The notes beneath the pieces were generated by a model. The model saw only the letters and a list, made by a program, of their open reading frames with translations. It had not been told where the DNA came from and searched no databases. Both the position numbers and the translations under genes were made by a program. DNA of 64,000 bases, taken from NCBI RefSeq assembly GCF_900156065.1, contig NZ_FTNF01000020.1, forward strand, positions 1-64,000, in the 5' to 3' direction. Source of the stretch: Micromonospora avicenniae. Lineage in GTDB: Bacteria; Actinomycetota; Actinomycetes; Mycobacteriales; Micromonosporaceae. Below are positions 9,032 through 17,194 of this stretch, in pieces (the first letter of the stretch is position 1; each line of letters begins with the position of its first letter).

Positions 9032-10376
9032 CGGTACGGAAGTCGATGCTGGCCACCCACTTCGTGCAGTGCACGCCGGGCAGCGCCGGAACGATGATCC
9101 TGGCCGGGGAACCATGGTCGAGGGAGAGGTCGGCCCCGTTGACCCGCAGCGCCAGCAGCGAGTCCGGGTCGAGCACCTGGTTCGCCTGGAGCGTGGCCCG
9201 CCGGAACAGCCCGTTGCGCTCCAGCGACTCGACGTGCGCCGCCACCGGGTCGGGCACCCCGGCGAGAGCGGCGAGGTCGCGCAGCCGTACACCGGTCCAG
9301 GTCTGCGTGGTCGACCAGCCTTCGACGCAGGCGATCGGCAGGCGCGCGGTGTGCTGCGCCATGGCGAGCAGCCCGGGACGGTCGAGGGTCGTGGTGCGTC
9401 CGCCACCGCGCAGCGTCAGCCGCCAACCGGAGCCGGTGTCGGCGGGTCGGATGCCGGCCGCCGCGGCACTCCGGTTGATCTGGAACCCGTTCGGTCCCTC
9501 GCCGGGGTCCTGTCCGCGCGGCAGCAGCCAGGCCATGCGACGCAGCGGCCCGTCGACGCTCTGCCCGACGGTCAGCGCGGCCAGCAGCAGCGAACCGCCG
9601 CCGACCAGCGCGATCGCGCCGCGCCGGCTCACCGTCGGCGGGTCCGGCCGGGCGGGCACCAGTCCGTCCGGGTCGGGCGGCTCGGGCCGGGTCTCGGCTC
9701 GGCCCGTACGCAGCTCGGCGCCCGCCGGGCGGGACCGCAGCGCCGTCACCATCCGGGGCAGCTTCAGCACCACGTGCGCCACGAGCGCCGCGGTGAAGAC
9801 CCAGGCCCCGAAGTAGTGCGCCGTGTAGAAGTCGAAACCGAAGACGTACGCGTACTGGATGTTCAGCAGCCCGGTGGCGATCTGGAAGAGGATCCCGCCG
9901 ACGAGCAGCAGCAGGGAGAGCCGTTCGAGCACCTGCGCCACCGATCGGGCCGGCGGCCAGTCGAAGAGCTTCGGGATCACCGACCAGAGCTTGCCCAGCA
10001 CCACCGGCACGATCACGATCCCGAGCCCCACGTGCAGCCCCTGGGTGAGCTGGAACAGCCACGCCGGGCGGGTCGGCCAGTCGAAGTGCGGCAGTCGCAG
10101 CCAGCCCACGTCGAACGGGAACGCCTGCCCGAACTGCGGGCTGTACGCGGCGTAGTCCAGCAGCCCGGTGACGATGACCAGCGGCAGCGTGACGAGCAGC
10201 GCCAAGCCGTACACCGAGGTGAGCCAGGGGCCCCGCAGCGGGCTGCGCCAGCCCGTCGTGACCGCCTCGACGCCGGGCGGCCGGTGTCGGTCGAGGGTCC
10301 GCCAGAGCCGCCGGGGTGCGCCGTAGTCCCCGGTCGGATCGGCGCCTTCCCCGGTTGCCGGGTCGCTCGCAGGCAC
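9024..10376 (-). CDS. membrane cytochrome-b-like / molybdopterin oxidoreductase fusion
   Basis: This encodes 450 aa from GTG at 10376 with a GAGGAGGGG ribosome site. The N-terminal half (about 45-230) has four or five membrane helices with several histidines (HFDW, GLHVGLG, AHYFGAW, AHVVLKLP), as in di-haem cytochrome b561/YedZ-like domains. The C-terminal half (about 265-450) is a sulfite-oxidase-type Mo-cofactor domain. It has PIACVEGWSTTQTWTGVRL with Cys350 as the likely Mo ligand, then ERNGLFRRATL and VPALPGVHCTKWV. Known relatives include MsrP-type methionine sulfoxide reductases, where haem and Mo subunits are separate; here both are in one chain. The substrate is unknown. The divergent region carries a putative response-regulator box. 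Confidence 0.85.
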   Translation of the reverse strand: MPASDPATGEGADPTGDYGAPRRLWRTLDRHRPPGVEAVTTGWRSPLRGPWLTSVYGLALLVTLPLVIVTGLLDYAAYSPQFGQAFPFDVGWLRLPHFDWPTRPAWLFQLTQGLHVGLGIVIVPVVLGKLWSVIPKLFDWPPARSVAQVLERLSLLLLVGGILFQIATGLLNIQYAYVFGFDFYTAHYFGAWVFTAALVAHVVLKLPRMVTALRSRPAGAELRTGRAETRPEPPDPDGLVPARPDPPTVSRRGAIALVGGGSLLLAALTVGQSVDGPLRRMAWLLPRGQDPGEGPNGFQINRSAAAAGIRPADTGSGWRLTLRGGGRTTTLDRPGLLAMAQHTARLPIACVEGWSTTQTWTGVRLRDLAALAGVPDPVAAHVESLERNGLFRRATLQANQVLDPDSLLALRVNGADLSLDHGSPARIIVPALPGVHCTKWVASIDFRTDA

Positions 10377-10452
10377 TGCCCCTCCTCGGTCGAGTGGTCG
10401 ATCTCCTGGCCATCGTGGCCGACCGCCGGGCCGGGTGGCCGGGTTTGCCGCA

Positions 10453-10469
10453 TTACCGGAGGCTTACCG
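10453..10469. promoter_or_regulatory. OmpR-type tandem box A
   Basis: TTACCG at 10453-10458 and again at 10464-10469 form a direct repeat with an 11-bp period, typical of OmpR/PhoB-family response regulators. It lies 77-93 bp upstream of the oxidoreductase GTG, in the divergent region shared with the epimerase. Related boxes occur at 10493-10509, 13319-13354 and 18965-18981. Confidence 0.6.
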
Positions 10470-10492
10470 ATCAGCCGGCCGGGTGCGACCTG

Positions 10493-10509
10493 TTGCGAAC
10501 TCCTTACAG
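10493..10509. promoter_or_regulatory. OmpR-type tandem box A2
   Basis: TTGCGA (10493) and TTACAG (10504) are two degenerate half-sites, 11 bp apart. The 20 bases around them differ at only three positions from the box upstream of the two-component operon (18964-18982). It sits about 52-68 bp upstream of the inferred leaderless start of the epimerase gene. Confidence 0.5.
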
Positions 10510-10546
10510 ACCCGCCGTACCGGCCCTTCGCGCCGGTCGGTTGACC

Positions 10547-10552
10547 TACCGT
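10547..10552 (+). promoter_or_regulatory. -10 box of a leaderless promoter
   Basis: TACCGT fits TANNNT and ends eight bases before the epimerase ATG. There is no ribosome site, so transcription most likely starts at or next to the A of the start codon. Confidence 0.6.
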
Positions 10553-10560
10553 CACCGGAC

Positions 10561-11625
10561 ATGCGGGTACTGGTCACCGGCGCGGCCGGGTTCATCGGAT
10601 CGCAGGTCGCCGACCTGCTCGCCGACGAGGGGCACGAGGTGGTGGCGCTTGACGCGCTGCTGCCCCAGGCGCATGGCGCGCAGCCGCCGCCGTGGGCGCA
10701 GCGGCACGAGCTGGTGCGCGGGGACGTCCGCGACGGCCGGCTGCTGGATCACCTGCTGACCGGTGTGGACGCGGTCTGCCACCAGGCGGCGATGGTGGGG
10801 CATGGCCTCGACCCGGACGACGCGCCGGAGTACGCCGGCCACAACGACCTGGGCACCGCGGTGCTGCTGGCCGCGATGTACCGGGCCGGTGTGTCCCGTC
10901 TGGTGCTGGCCAGCTCGATGGTGGTCTATGGAGAAGGGCGCTACCGGTGTGCCGCCCACGGGGTGGTGCGACCGGCCCCGCGCCGAGCAGAGGACGTGGC
11001 GGCCGGTCGGTATGACCCCACCTGCGCCCGTTGTGGTGACCCACTCACGTCGGTACTGGTGCCCGAGGACGCGCCGCTGGAGCCGCGCAGCACGTACGCG
11101 GCCAGCAAGCTCGCCCAGGAGCACTTCGCCGCGGCGTGGGCCCGGCAGACCGGCGGGGGAGTGTGGGCCCTGCGGTACCACAACGTCTACGGCCCACGGA
11201 TGCCCCGCGACACCCCGTACGCCGGTGTCGCGTCGATCTTCCGTTCCGCGCTCGCGGCGGGCCTGCCACCCCGGGTGCTGGAGGACGGCCGGCAGCGACG
11301 CGACTTCGTGCACGTCACCGACGTCGCCCGGGCGAACCTGCTGGCGCTGGCCGCGCCACCGCCCACGGCGGCGCTGGTGCCCGTGAACGTCTGCTCCGGC
11401 GAGCCGCACACCGTCGGCGAGCTCGCGCAGACCCTCGCCGGCGCGATGGGCGGGCCGGACCCGCTGGTCGTCGGCGGTGCCCGGGCCGCCGACGTACGGC
11501 ACGTCGTCGCCGACCCGCGCCGCGCCGCCGAGCTGCTCGGCTACACCGCTCGGGTCAGCTTCGCCGAGGGCGTCGCAGGTTTCGCCACCGACCCGCTGCG
11601 CGAACCGGCGGCGCTTGCGGCCTGA
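10561..11625 (+). CDS. NAD-dependent nucleotide-sugar epimerase/dehydratase with zinc-like insert
   Basis: This encodes 354 aa. It is an extended short-chain dehydrogenase: the NAD motif VTGAAGFIGS starts at residue 5, SSMVVYGEG follows, the catalytic YAASK is at about 180, and RYHNVYGPRMP and DFVHVTDVARANLLAL are typical of UDP-glucose 4-epimerase/GDP-mannose dehydratase relatives. Between the SSM strand and the YxxxK helix there is an insert with Cys130-x2-His133 and Cys155-x2-Cys158, a possible zinc ribbon not usual in this family. ATG at 10561 is chosen because an upstream extension lacks codon support and a -10 box sits eight bases before it. The neighbouring glycosyltransferases suggest it makes the sugar donor for them; the exact sugar is unknown. 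Confidence 0.88.
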   Translation: MRVLVTGAAGFIGSQVADLLADEGHEVVALDALLPQAHGAQPPPWAQRHELVRGDVRDGRLLDHLLTGVDAVCHQAAMVGHGLDPDDAPEYAGHNDLGTAVLLAAMYRAGVSRLVLASSMVVYGEGRYRCAAHGVVRPAPRRAEDVAAGRYDPTCARCGDPLTSVLVPEDAPLEPRSTYAASKLAQEHFAAAWARQTGGGVWALRYHNVYGPRMPRDTPYAGVASIFRSALAAGLPPRVLEDGRQRRDFVHVTDVARANLLALAAPPPTAALVPVNVCSGEPHTVGELAQTLAGAMGGPDPLVVGGARAADVRHVVADPRRAAELLGYTARVSFAEGVAGFATDPLREPAALAA

Positions 11626-11732
11626 CCGACCTCCACGTCCGCGCGGTCCGCGCTTGCCGGTCGGGTCCGTGCTGGCGCCGGCGCAGCTCCCACAGCCGGC
11701 TGTTGTCACCGTGGCGGGGTGGGGTGTAGGCA

Positions 11733-11806
11733 CTGTCGAGCTGCCCCAGATCTGAGACCGCGCGGATCCGGCATGTCGGCGTCCCAGAGTTGGGGCAGCT
11801 CGACAG
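11733..11806. repeat. long-spaced inverted repeat between convergent genes
   Basis: Sixteen bases at 11733-11748 (CTGTCGAGCTGCCCCA) are perfectly complementary to 11791-11806, with a 42-base spacer that extends the pairing imperfectly. It lies between the convergent ends of the epimerase and the GT-C-like genes. It may be a small dispersed element, a terminator or both; there is no U-run. This window holds one copy. Confidence 0.6.
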
Positions 11807-11866
11807 CGTCTCGAACAGGGACCGGCGACCGGGCCGGAACGAGCACGCCGGCAGGTGCGGAACCGG

Positions 11867-13255
11867 TCAGGAGACCGTCCAGAGCAGGTGGTTGACGGCG
11901 AGCGCGGTGACCGCCTGCCCGGCCAGCCACCAGCGGCGCGCGCCGGCGGGCAGCAGCGCGGCGGCCGCCAGCAGCCAGACCGCGAACGGCAGCCAGATCC
12001 GCTCCACCTCCGCCTTGCTCAGCCCCGACAGGTCGGCGCCGAGCACCGCCACGGCGGCGGCCAGTGGCAGCACGACGGCCGGACCGGCGTCCCGCACCGC
12101 CGTGGCCAGCGCCGCCCGCCGCCAGCCGGCGCGCGCCCGCCCCGTGGCCGCCACCATCGTGCGGCGCAGCGCCGGCCCGACCGCCGGGCCGGCGCTGAGC
12201 AGCAGCGCCGCCAGGTTCGCCCACACCCAGTAGGCGTACGGGCGTTCGGCGGCCCAGCCCTGGTAGTAGCGCTCGACGACCAGCCGGTACCCCTCCCACC
12301 AGTGGAAACCGGCGAGGCTGAACGCCACCGCGACGGCGACGACCCCGGCCCCGCCGGCGAGCAGCGCCCGCAGCCGTGCGGTCGGGCGCAGCACCAGCAC
12401 GGCCAGCGCGAGCATCCCGACCAGGACGAAGCCGTACGACAGGTAGAGCGCGAAGCCGAGCAGCACCCCGCCGAGTGCGGCGGCGGCCGGGCCGCGTACC
12501 GCCAGCAGGGCGAGACCGGCGGCGATCACCCCGGCGAACATCGCGTCGGCCGACGCGCCCATCCAGACCGCGCCCGGCAGCAGCACCAGGAACGGCAGCA
12601 CCGCGCGCGCCGCGTCGGGGGCGCCGAGCGCCCGCAGGGTGACCGGCACCGACACGGCGACCGTCGCCCCGACCAGCACGCAGGCCAGCCCCGCGACGGT
12701 GCCGCCGCCCAGTCCCACCCGGTCCAACCCGACGAAGAGCAGCAGCGCGCCCGGCGGATGCCCGGCCGTGTGGGTGGACCACGATTCGGGCTGGAAGTCG
12801 AGGATCCGGTCGGTGAAACCGGCCAGCATCGCCGGCACGTCGTGGACCCCCGGGACCTCGGTCAGGTACTCCGCCTGCACCGTCAGCCGCTCCGTCAGCC
12901 CCGCCGACCAGCCGTCCACCAACGCCAACGACAGGGTCCAGGCCACCGACGCCAGCCAGCCGGCGGTGAGCAGGGCACCCCAACGGGCGGTTCGCGCCCA
13001 GCGCACACCCCACCACAGCACCGTCACCGCGACCAGCAGCGCGGCCGGTGTGCCCCAGCCGACGTGCGGTTGCCACGTGGCGTAGAGCGGGGCGGCGTCG
13101 GCGTACAGGCCCGCACCGCGTGCGTTGAGCATGAACCCGACGCCGGCCGCGGCCGTGAGCAGCGCGACCTCCACCGCGAGCACCACCAGGTCGGCGCGGT
13201 GCCGGGGTTTCGCAGTCCGTCGGGGCGCGGCGGTGAGCGTGGTTGCGGAGGCCAT
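11867..13255 (-). CDS. GT-C-like polytopic membrane protein (putative glycosyltransferase)
   Basis: This encodes 462 aa from ATG at 13255, the first start after a non-coding extension. It has roughly ten to twelve membrane segments from LVVLAVEVALLTAAAGVGFML near residue 30 to the C-terminus. A long extracytoplasmic loop early in the chain contains ESWSTHTAGHPPG, resembling the HPPG-like loop of bacterial GT-C mannosyl- and arabinosyltransferases that use polyprenyl-phosphate sugars. No DD/DE motif is clearly placed, so enzymatic activity is inferred. It is divergent from the GT2 operon and shares its promoter region, including three CGGTAAG boxes. It likely acts on the outer face of the membrane in the same pathway. 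Confidence 0.65.
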   Translation of the reverse strand: MASATTLTAAPRRTAKPRHRADLVVLAVEVALLTAAAGVGFMLNARGAGLYADAAPLYATWQPHVGWGTPAALLVAVTVLWWGVRWARTARWGALLTAGWLASVAWTLSLALVDGWSAGLTERLTVQAEYLTEVPGVHDVPAMLAGFTDRILDFQPESWSTHTAGHPPGALLLFVGLDRVGLGGGTVAGLACVLVGATVAVSVPVTLRALGAPDAARAVLPFLVLLPGAVWMGASADAMFAGVIAAGLALLAVRGPAAAALGGVLLGFALYLSYGFVLVGMLALAVLVLRPTARLRALLAGGAGVVAVAVAFSLAGFHWWEGYRLVVERYYQGWAAERPYAYWVWANLAALLLSAGPAVGPALRRTMVAATGRARAGWRRAALATAVRDAGPAVVLPLAAAVAVLGADLSGLSKAEVERIWLPFAVWLLAAAALLPAGARRWWLAGQAVTALAVNHLLWTVS

Positions 13256-13318
13256 GACCCTGGAACCGTACGGCGGTGTGACGCCTTGCGGGGGCCGAAC
13301 GGCCGCACCGTCACCGTC

Positions 13319-13354
13319 CGGTAAGAATCGCCCGCGCGGTAAGCGTTCGGTAAG
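13319..13354. promoter_or_regulatory. OmpR-type box B, three CGGTAAG sites
   Basis: CGGTAAG occurs at 13319-13325, 13337-13343 and 13348-13354; the last two are 11 bp apart. The reverse complement (CTTACCG, n4, CTTACCG) matches box A. The tandem pair is 47-64 bp upstream of the inferred leaderless start of the GT2 gene, in the region divergent from the GT-C-like gene. Confidence 0.65.
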
Positions 13355-13387
13355 GACGTTCCGCCCCCGGACGCGTTGGTTGCGACC

Positions 13388-13393
13388 TAGCGT
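13388..13393 (+). promoter_or_regulatory. -10 box of a leaderless promoter
   Basis: TAGCGT fits TANNNT and ends seven bases before the GT2 ATG at 13401. No ribosome site is present, which supports both the start and a leaderless mRNA. Confidence 0.6.
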
Positions 13394-13400
13394 CGGCCTC

Positions 13401-14090
13401 ATGCCGACCCAGATTGATCCCGTTCCGATCGATGTCGTGCTGCCCTGTCTGGACGAGGCCGCCGCGCTGCCGCACGTGCTCACCGCCCTGCCGCCCGGCT
13501 ACCGGGCCATCGTGGTCGACAACGGCTCCCGGGACGGCTCGCCGCAGGTCGCCGCCCGGTACGGCGCCCGGGTGGTGCACGAGCCGCGACGAGGCTACGG
13601 CGCCGCCGTGCACACCGGACTGGAGGCCGCCGGCACCGAACTGGTCTGCGTGCTCGACGCCGACGGCTCGTTCTACCCCGGTGAACTGCCGGCGCTGGTC
13701 GCTCCGGTGGCGGCCGGCGCGGCGGACCTGGCCGTGGGTCGCCGCCGCCCGGTGGGGGTGGGCGCCTGGCCGTGGCACGCCCGGGTCGGCAACGCCCTGG
13801 TCGCGGCGCTGCTGCGCCGCCGGGGCGTACCGCTGCGGGACCTCAGCCCGATCCGGGTCGCCCGCCGCGAGGCGCTGCTCGCGCTCGGCGTCACCGACCG
13901 GGCCTTCGGCTACCCCCTCGAACTGCTGATCCGGGCGGCCGCCGCCGGCTGGCGCATCCACGAACTCGACGTGCGGTACGCGCCCCGCGCGGCCGGCACC
14001 CGCTCGAAGGTCTCCGGCTCGGTGCGAGGCACGCTCCGGGCGACCCGCGACTTCGCCGGGGTGCTGCGTACCGTGAACGGTTCCCGGTGA
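13401..14090 (+). CDS. family 2 glycosyltransferase
   Basis: This encodes 229 aa, a compact GT-A enzyme. The sequence VVLPCLDEAAALPHVLTALP begins near residue 11, VVDNGSRDGS follows, and VLDADGSFYPGEL supplies the metal- and sugar-nucleotide-binding DxD. GRRRPVG and the DLSPIRVARREAL segment resemble DPM1/polyprenyl-phosphate sugar synthases, but the C-terminal membrane helices of some relatives are absent. The likely role is transfer of an activated sugar to a lipid carrier on the cytoplasmic face. It is the first gene of a tight operon with the DUF2064 gene (GTGA overlap) and the methyltransferase (ATGA overlap). The ATG at 13401 is supported by the leaderless -10 box; longer forms extend through the operator region. 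Confidence 0.85.
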   Translation: MPTQIDPVPIDVVLPCLDEAAALPHVLTALPPGYRAIVVDNGSRDGSPQVAARYGARVVHEPRRGYGAAVHTGLEAAGTELVCVLDADGSFYPGELPALVAPVAAGAADLAVGRRRPVGVGAWPWHARVGNALVAALLRRRGVPLRDLSPIRVARREALLALGVTDRAFGYPLELLIRAAAAGWRIHELDVRYAPRAAGTRSKVSGSVRGTLRATRDFAGVLRTVNGSR

Positions 14091-14767
14091 CCGTGCTCCT
14101 GGTGGTGGCGAAGGCACCGGTGCCCGGTGCCGTCAAGACCCGGCTCTGCCCACCGGTCAGCCCCTTGCAGGCGGCCCGGATCGCCGCCGCCGCGTTGCGA
14201 GACACCCTGGACGCCGTACGGGCCACCCCCGGGGTCACCCCGGTGCTCGCCTGCGCCGGTCGGATGACCGACGCGGAGGACGCCGCCGGACTCGTCACGT
14301 CCCTGCGTGGCTGGACCGTGCTGCCGCAGCGGGGCAGCGGGCTCGGTGACCGGCTCGCCAACGCGTACGCCGAGGTGGCCGATGTCTTCCCGAGTCGCCC
14401 GGTGCTCCAGGTCGGCATGGACACCCCGCAGCTGACCCCGGCCGGGCTCACCGCGGCGGTACTGCGGCTGGCGAGCGCCGACGCGGTGCTCGGCGCGGCG
14501 GTCGACGGCGGCTGGTGGGCGCTGGGACTGCGCGAGCCGCGGGAGGCGGAGCTGCTGCGTACGGTGCCGATGTCGACCCCACGCACCGGCTGGCTCACCT
14601 GGTCGGCGCTGACGGAGCGGGGCCTAAGGGTCGCGCCGCTGCCTCTGCTGCGCGACGTCGACGAGTGGCCCGACGCGCTCGCGGTCGCCGCCGAGGCGCC
14701 GTCCGGCAGGTTCGCGCGACAGATCGGCACGGTCCGCCGTGCCCTGGTGTCCGGAGGCCGCGGATGA
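14087..14767 (+). CDS. DUF2064 nucleotidyl/glycosyltransferase-like protein
   Basis: This encodes 226 aa. GTG at 14087 overlaps the preceding stop as GTGA. LLVVAKAPVPGAVKTRLCPP at the N-terminus, QVGMDTPQL in the middle and VLGAAVDGGWWALGL are hallmarks of DUF2064 (TIGR04282-like), a GT-A/CofC-fold family often annotated as arsenosugar glycosyltransferase. The basis of that annotation is genomic context with radical SAM genes, which are absent here. The VKTR motif and D-x-P-Q suggest nucleotide-sugar or nucleotidyl transfer. Together with the GT2 and methyltransferase genes it probably builds or activates the same unknown sugar compound. Confidence 0.8.
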   Translation: MTVLLVVAKAPVPGAVKTRLCPPVSPLQAARIAAAALRDTLDAVRATPGVTPVLACAGRMTDAEDAAGLVTSLRGWTVLPQRGSGLGDRLANAYAEVADVFPSRPVLQVGMDTPQLTPAGLTAAVLRLASADAVLGAAVDGGWWALGLREPREAELLRTVPMSTPRTGWLTWSALTERGLRVAPLPLLRDVDEWPDALAVAAEAPSGRFARQIGTVRRALVSGGRG

Positions 14768-15420
14768 GCGTGGACGGCTTCGCCATGGCGCTGCGCGACC
14801 GTGCGGCCGACGGCCACTGGCTCGTCAACGGCGACGGCGTACGGCACCGGCTGCCGGTGCGCCGCTGGCACGGTCCGGCCGAGCCGGCCACGGCCGAGGT
14901 GGTGGCCCGCTGCGCCGGCCCGACGCTCGACCTCGGGTGCGGTCCCGGTCGGCTCACCGTGGCGCTGGCCCGGGCCGGGGTCACCGCCGTCGGAGTGGAC
15001 ATCTCCGCGTACGCGGTGGCCGCCGCCCGGGCCAGTGGAGCCGTGGCGCTGCACGGCGACCTGTTCGAGCCGCTGCCCGCCGAGGGCCGGTGGGCGCACG
15101 CCGTCCTGCTCGACGGCAACATCGGCATCGGCGGCGACCCGGTCGCGCTGCTGGCCCGCTGCCGGGCCCTGCTCGACGCGGGCGGCACGGTGCTGGTCGA
15201 GCTGGAAGCGCCCGGACCCGGGCTGTGGCAGGGGCAGGTCCGGGTGGCCGCGCCACACCGGCCGGGGCTGACCACGCTGGGACCGGCGTTCCGCTGGGCC
15301 CGGCTGGACACCCGGGCGGTGCACCAGGTCGCCGCACGCGCCGGCCTCGCCGTGCGTGACGTGTTCCGGCACGGCAGGCGCTGGTTCGGCGAGCTGACCG
15401 TGTCGTCAGCGCGAAGGTGA
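14764..15420 (+). CDS. class I SAM-dependent methyltransferase
   Basis: This encodes 218 aa. ATG at 14764 overlaps the previous stop as ATGA. The motif I TLDLGCGPGRLTVALARAG lies at about 57-75, motif II VGVDISAYAV follows, and HAVLLDGNIGIGGDP replaces the usual post-II acidic strand. There is no cysteine triad of the ArsM type, so arsenic methylation is not supported. As the third gene of the GT2-DUF2064 operon it probably methylates the small molecule or glycolipid made by these enzymes. The acceptor is unknown. Confidence 0.82.
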   Translation: MSVDGFAMALRDRAADGHWLVNGDGVRHRLPVRRWHGPAEPATAEVVARCAGPTLDLGCGPGRLTVALARAGVTAVGVDISAYAVAAARASGAVALHGDLFEPLPAEGRWAHAVLLDGNIGIGGDPVALLARCRALLDAGGTVLVELEAPGPGLWQGQVRVAAPHRPGLTTLGPAFRWARLDTRAVHQVAARAGLAVRDVFRHGRRWFGELTVSSARR

Positions 15421-15547
15421 CGGTGCGGCAGATGTGTTCAACCGTTCGGCTCCTTCCGACGGGAACCCGTGGATCGGGGCGACCTGGCCCCGTGAGAAGT
15501 CCTTAACATCCACGGGCTTCACCTTGTTTCGCACGGGGAGGAAACCG

Positions 15548-17125
15548 ATGTCCAAGCACTTCGTCCGGTGCTGGCTCGCCGGGATCGGCGTCGCAGGCGC
15601 GATCATCGTCGCCTCCGCTACCGCCGCCGCAGCAAACCCCGTACCGGTCGGGGTGCGCGGGGCCGAGGGCTTCGACCTGTATGCCAACAGCGTCACCGTC
15701 ACCCGCTCGGGGTCGGAGAAGCACGTCACGCTCCGTGCCCTGGTGGGTCAGCCGCTCAGCGAGTACACCGTGACGGTGGACCGCAGCGCGGTCGAGCGGT
15801 TCGCGGAGGTGCGGAAGCCGGAGGGAAACGAGTACGGCTCCTGCACTGAGGACGACGCGATCCTGACCTGCAAGGTCGATGGGGCCAGGAGGCCGGACCT
15901 GCTCACCCTCCCGGTGGTTCCGCTCGCCGGCGCCAAGGCGGGCCAACAGGGGCAGCTGCGCTTCACCGTCTCCACGTCCGACTCCGGTACCGACGACTTC
16001 CGGTCGACCATCACCGTTGGCGAGGGCGTCGACCTGGTGTCGGAACCCGGATTGGGACTGAGCGGTCGGCCCGGTGACACGGTGAAGGCGCCGCTGTCGG
16101 TGGGCAACCAGAGCGAGCAGACCGCGAGCGGCCTGGTGCTCCTCGTCTACGGCAACTACGGCCTCACTCCGTCGAAGCGGTACGAGAACTGCGAGTACGG
16201 CAACACCGGCCCGAACCGTTACATGCCCAACCTGTTCGCGTGCAGCTTCGACCGGTCACTCGCGCCCGGCGAGGCTGCCCGGGTCGACGCCGGGTTCGGA
16301 TTCACTGTGCCGAGTGACGCCTGGGCGCCGGACCTGCAGAACGGCTTCGCCGCGTGGTTGACCGCGGCGGACTGGCAGGAGGTGCGGCACGAGTTCGACC
16401 TGGGCGGGAAGGGCGGCGACGGGGTGCTGAAGCTGGAGCCGACGAGCATGCCCCAGAACCTGTCGTCCCACGGGACGCAGACGGACGTCGACCCGTCCAA
16501 CAACGAGACCTGGGTCCGGCTCACGGTCGAGGGCGATCAACAGGCCGATGTGGTGGCGAACGGTGCCACCGTCACGGGCGAGGTCGGCGAAAACGTGCCG
16601 GTGACGGTCGGCTTCACCAACAACGGGCCGGCGGCCGTTGGCGTCGCCGGCACCGAATCCCTCCCCACCATGGCGCTGGTGACCCTGCCCGAGGACACCA
16701 CTGTGGTCGAGACGCCTGAGTACTGCGCGGACTACGACGAGGTGTTCGGCCACGGTGACAACCGCGGAAACCCTGACTTCGCGTGCAGCCTGCCCGGGCC
16801 GCTCGGCAAGGGCAAGACGGCCGCGTTCCCGTTCTCGCTACGCATCGACAAGGCCGGTCCCCAGCAGGGCATCGTCAGGCTGTACCACGGTGGCTCCGAC
16901 GAGGGCTACAACGAGGACCTGCACCCGGCCAACGACGAAGCCAAGATCCTGATCAACCCGGCTGCAGGAGACGGCCAGGGCGGCGGTCAGGGCGACGACG
17001 GCCCCTCGCTGCCGATCACTGGTTCGTCGACCAGCCTGATCATCGGCATCGGCGGTCTGCTGCTCGTTGCCGGCGCGGGTGGCTTCCTGGCGGCCAGGCG
17101 CCGGCGGACCCGTTTCGTGGCCTGA
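15548..17125 (+). CDS. LPxTG-anchored surface protein
   Basis: This encodes 525 aa from ATG at 15548, preceded by GGGGAGG. A Sec signal (LAGIGVAGAIIVASATAAAA-N) is followed by beta-rich repeats resembling DUF11/conserved-repeat modules (LVGQPLSEYTVTVD; VVANGATVTGEVGENVPVT), a glycine-rich linker, the sorting motif LPITG at 488-492, a hydrophobic helix and the basic tail RRRRTR. These features mark a sortase substrate attached to the cell wall. No sortase gene is in the window. It lies next to the convergent two-component genes, but no shared control was seen. The function is unknown. Confidence 0.8.
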   Translation: MSKHFVRCWLAGIGVAGAIIVASATAAAANPVPVGVRGAEGFDLYANSVTVTRSGSEKHVTLRALVGQPLSEYTVTVDRSAVERFAEVRKPEGNEYGSCTEDDAILTCKVDGARRPDLLTLPVVPLAGAKAGQQGQLRFTVSTSDSGTDDFRSTITVGEGVDLVSEPGLGLSGRPGDTVKAPLSVGNQSEQTASGLVLLVYGNYGLTPSKRYENCEYGNTGPNRYMPNLFACSFDRSLAPGEAARVDAGFGFTVPSDAWAPDLQNGFAAWLTAADWQEVRHEFDLGGKGGDGVLKLEPTSMPQNLSSHGTQTDVDPSNNETWVRLTVEGDQQADVVANGATVTGEVGENVPVTVGFTNNGPAAVGVAGTESLPTMALVTLPEDTTVVETPEYCADYDEVFGHGDNRGNPDFACSLPGPLGKGKTAAFPFSLRIDKAGPQQGIVRLYHGGSDEGYNEDLHPANDEAKILINPAAGDGQGGGQGDDGPSLPITGSSTSLIIGIGGLLLVAGAGGFLAARRRRTRFVA

Positions 17126-17133
17126 TCATGGCT

Positions 17134-17154
17134 CCACCGGTGTCCGGCCGGTGG
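17134..17154. terminator. possible short terminator hairpin
   Basis: A 7-bp GC stem (17134-17140 with 17148-17154) lies between the convergent ends of the LPxTG gene and the histidine kinase gene. There is no U-run, so the call is weak. Confidence 0.3.
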
Positions 17155-17194
17155 CGCGCCGTGCCATCCCCGGCCGTGGCCACCGCTGGTCGGC

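Noticed and set aside
14087..15420. Arsenosugar biosynthesis from DUF2064, GT2 and a methyltransferase
   Set aside because: The family names suggest it, but no radical SAM gene is present, the methyltransferase lacks an ArsM cysteine set, and no arsenic-resistance genes are nearby.
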